64,000 nt of DNA from Cerioporus squamosus (taxonomy: Eukaryota; Basidiomycota; Agaricomycetes; Polyporales; Polyporaceae), in the NCBI GenBank assembly GCA_022592435.1, contig JABYQS010000046.1, positions 171,244-235,243 of the forward strand. The letters are read 5' to 3'. The notes under the pieces were generated by a model that did not search any database, was not told where the DNA came from, and worked only from the letters and a program-made list of their open reading frames with translations. The translations under genes were made by a program, and so were the position numbers. Position 1 is the first letter of the stretch. Every line of letters starts with the position of its first letter. Positions 61,741 through 64,000 of this stretch are shown piece by piece.

Positions 61741-64000
61741 AAGTCCGACGGTCCCCGACGGACCTAGAGCCCGGGCGTCGTCCAGAGGCCCATTCGAATG
61801 GGGACGGCTCGGTGACGGTCAGGTTGTGTAGGGGTTGCCAGGGTAGGGAGTCGAACACGGTGGAGGCAATGCGTCGAGGGGCGTTGGGGTTACGCTGGTG
61901 GAACTCATCGATGAGCTCCTGACAGTGGGTGAGGCCTTTCGCGGGTTCCCAACTGTCATCGCCCTCACCGTATCCCTTCCAGCGGACCAGGTACTGGAAC
62001 TGATTGCGGTAAGTGCGACTGTCCAGGATTGCCTCAACCTCGTACTCCAGTTCGCCCTCCACCTCGACCGGTTCTGGTGGGGGTGGTTGTTCTCCATTGA
62101 CCTCGTTACCCTTCCAGGGTGTGAGACGGTCAACGTGGATCACGTCGTGCCGATTCTGCATGGACGGAGGTAGCGAGAGACGATATGTGAGGTCGCCGGT
62201 CCGTTCGAGGACTTCATACGGGCCTAGGCGACGTGGACCGAGCTTGCGACTGGCCTGATGGATGGTGACGTCTCGTGCGTCCAACCAGACACGGTCGCCC
62301 ACCTTGAATTCGTGAGGCTTAGGCTTCCCGAGCTCGAACCGTTCCTTCATCGCCACCTTCTCCATACGCAGGGCCGCCTCAGCCTCACGTCGTACCTCTC
62401 GCAGTGTCTCTAGGCGCTGGTCCAGAGTAGGGAATCGGGTGCGACCACCGACGGGTACGTGAAGTTCGGGCGGTAGCCGTAGACCACTTCGAAGGGGGAC
62501 ATGTTATGAGCGGAGTGAACGCGGTTGTTGAGGACGAATTCGGCAGTGGGGAGGTGGTCGACCCAATCGTCCTGGCGTGAGTTCGTGAAGAGGCGGAGGT
62601 GCTTCTCCACCTCCTGATTCGCGCGTTCCGTCTGTCCGTTCGACTGGGGGTGGTAGGCTGTGGTCAAAGCATGTTGAATCCCTAGCTTCTGGTAGAGCGC
62701 TTTCATGAAGCGTGCGGCAAACTGGGGACCTCGATCGGAGACGACTTTACCGGGAATGCCATGGAGGCGGAAGATCTCGCGGTAGTGGATGTCCTGCTAC
62801 TCCCTCAGCGTCGACATCTGTGGTCGTGGGTAGGACATGGACCTGTTTGCTGTAGTGGTCCGTGTAGACGATGATCGCGTCGTAACCCTTGACCTTGGGA
62901 AGCCCTGTGATGAGGTCGACACCCATGGTCTGCCACAGCCCTTCTGGCACGTCGTGGGGGTGAAGGGTTCCATGGGGGTGGCGAGGAGCTTTGCGACGCT
63001 GACAGACGTCACACCCTTCGACGTACTTACGCACGAATGCAGCCTGCTGGGGCCACCAGAAGAGGCGGTCTACCAGTTCGAGTGTGCCGTTCCGTCCTGG
63101 GTGACCAGCCGTGATGGAATCGTGGCAGAGGGAGGTGACGCGTTTGCGGAGGTTTACGTCTGGAGGGACGTACAGCTTTCCGTGCCGATAGATGAGTCCA
63201 TCAACCACCTCCCACTCCAGGAGACCATTCGTCAGCTTGCGCGGACCCTTCTCCTTGAGAACGCGAAGGGCTTCGACGACCTCTGGGTCCTGAAGCTCTG
63301 CCTCGCGGATCTCCTGTTCGAGGGTGCTCGTGTCCGTGAGGGTAGCCGCGAGGGCCGCGAAGCGTTCTGGACCGAGGACGATCTGCTCGCGATTGTCGTC
63401 AGCATCCGAGACCTGGTGGGTGGGGAGCCGTGACAAGGGGTCGGCCTGGGTGTTGGTCTTCCCAGGCTTGTGCGTGAGGCGGAAGTCGAACCGGCTCAGG
63501 TACAGTGACCAGCGGGCCTGACGACGGCTGAGGTTCTGGGCCGTACGCCAGTACTCCAGGTTGCGGTGGTCCGTGACAATCTCGAAGGGTTCTGGAAGCC
63601 CTTCCAAGTAGTGTCGCCAGTCCTCCAAGGCCCGTATGATAGCCAGCATCTCCCGGTCGTAGATCTCGTAGTTCCGCTCCGCGTCCGTCATCGACTCTGA
63701 TCGGAAGGCCACTGGGTGCCACAGCCCGTCATCCAGTTTCTGCAGGAGCACTCCACCTGTTGCGAATCCCGAAGCGTCTACCTCCAGACGAGTGGGTCGC
63801 GCAGGGTCCCAAGAGACCAAGACGGGCTCCGAGGTAAAGGCGTCCTTGAGGGCCTGGAAGGCACGTCGCTGTGCTAGACCCCATGTCCACGGGACGTCCT
63901 TCTTGGTCAGGTCATTCAAGGGCCGCGCGTGCTTCGAAAAGTCACGGATGAAGCGACGGTAGAAGTTGCGAACCCCAGGAAACCTCGCAGTTCGCGTAGG
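61739..64000 (-). pseudogene. Ty3/gypsy chromovirus pol, 3' part, with frame breaks
   Basis: Minus-strand order from the window edge: end of reverse transcriptase (LRGFLGFA...RRF near 63950-64000), RNase H (RLEVDASGFATGGVLLQ, NYEIYDREMLAI), integrase with HHCC finger (GHPGRNGTLELVDRLFWWP, CDVCQRRK) and DDE core (GVDLITGLP, VSDRGPQFAARF, HPQSNGQTERANQE), then a chromodomain near 61930-62080 (YEVEAILDSR, QYLVRWKGYGEGDDSWEP). This arrangement places it among chromoviruses. Three single-base frame breaks are visible: about 63977 (LGFA then NFYRRF), about 62797 (DAEGVA then DIHYREIF) and about 62463 (YRPNFT then PVGGRTRF). The gene is therefore probably inactive. It runs off the right edge; gag and the 5' LTR are outside. 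Confidence 0.9.

Overview
The window reads as nuclear DNA of a filamentous basidiomycete, most likely an Agaricomycete. The evidence is GC-rich, tightly packed genes broken by many short introns of roughly 45-65 nt with GT..AG borders, plus Met30/SconB, Slt2-type MAP kinase and class V myosin orthologues, a chromovirus retrotransposon and a SWIM-containing Mutator-like transposon. Naming a lower rank would be a guess. Gene models were spliced by eye, so exon borders are predictions.

Layout. 0-7.5 kb is a gene-poor left end: two adjacent secreted DUF3237-like genes, a 2 kb stretch without a recognisable gene, and a cytochrome P450. 7.5-26.1 kb is dense housekeeping DNA: PEX6, GAR1, a Mis14/NSL1 kinetochore gene, a C2orf76/UPF0538 gene, a GH3 beta-glucosidase, a degenerate kinase-like locus, an RBM5/10-like splicing factor, a small complex I subunit, COQ7, and a protein with two RRVRE-x-PGG motifs. 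26.4-28 kb holds a third DUF3237-like gene on the opposite strand and a tRNA-Leu. 28.3-50.6 kb is a second core block: MET30/sconB, GSK3, the 24 kDa complex I subunit, a bestrophin-like channel, eIF2B-beta, myosin V, CUZ1, VPS2 and COG4. A complete 3.93 kb Mutator-like element (50740-54669) follows, then an Slt2-type MAPK, farnesyl diphosphate synthase and an unassigned zinc-finger gene. The right edge is the 3' part of a decayed Ty3/gypsy chromovirus with its LTR.

Functional links. Most genes are unrelated housekeeping neighbours, often in divergent pairs that share 100-250 bp between start codons (PEX6/GAR1, RBM/complex I subunit, COQ7/HN1-like, CUZ1/VPS2). A loose respiratory theme links the complex I subunits and COQ7, and FPP synthase makes the prenyl precursor of ubiquinone, but the spacing does not suggest a functional cluster.

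Most notable observations: (i) the Mutator-like element, with ~113 bp inverted repeats and a perfect 9 bp target duplication, inserted 109 bp upstream of the COG4 start codon; (ii) the three-member secreted DUF3237-like family with the same intron positions, a conserved 30-nt third exon and a shared TATA(A)AGTAC core promoter; (iii) an apparent one-base deletion in the otherwise intact myosin V gene, one of several single-base frame breaks in the window, which may be base-calling errors rather than biology.
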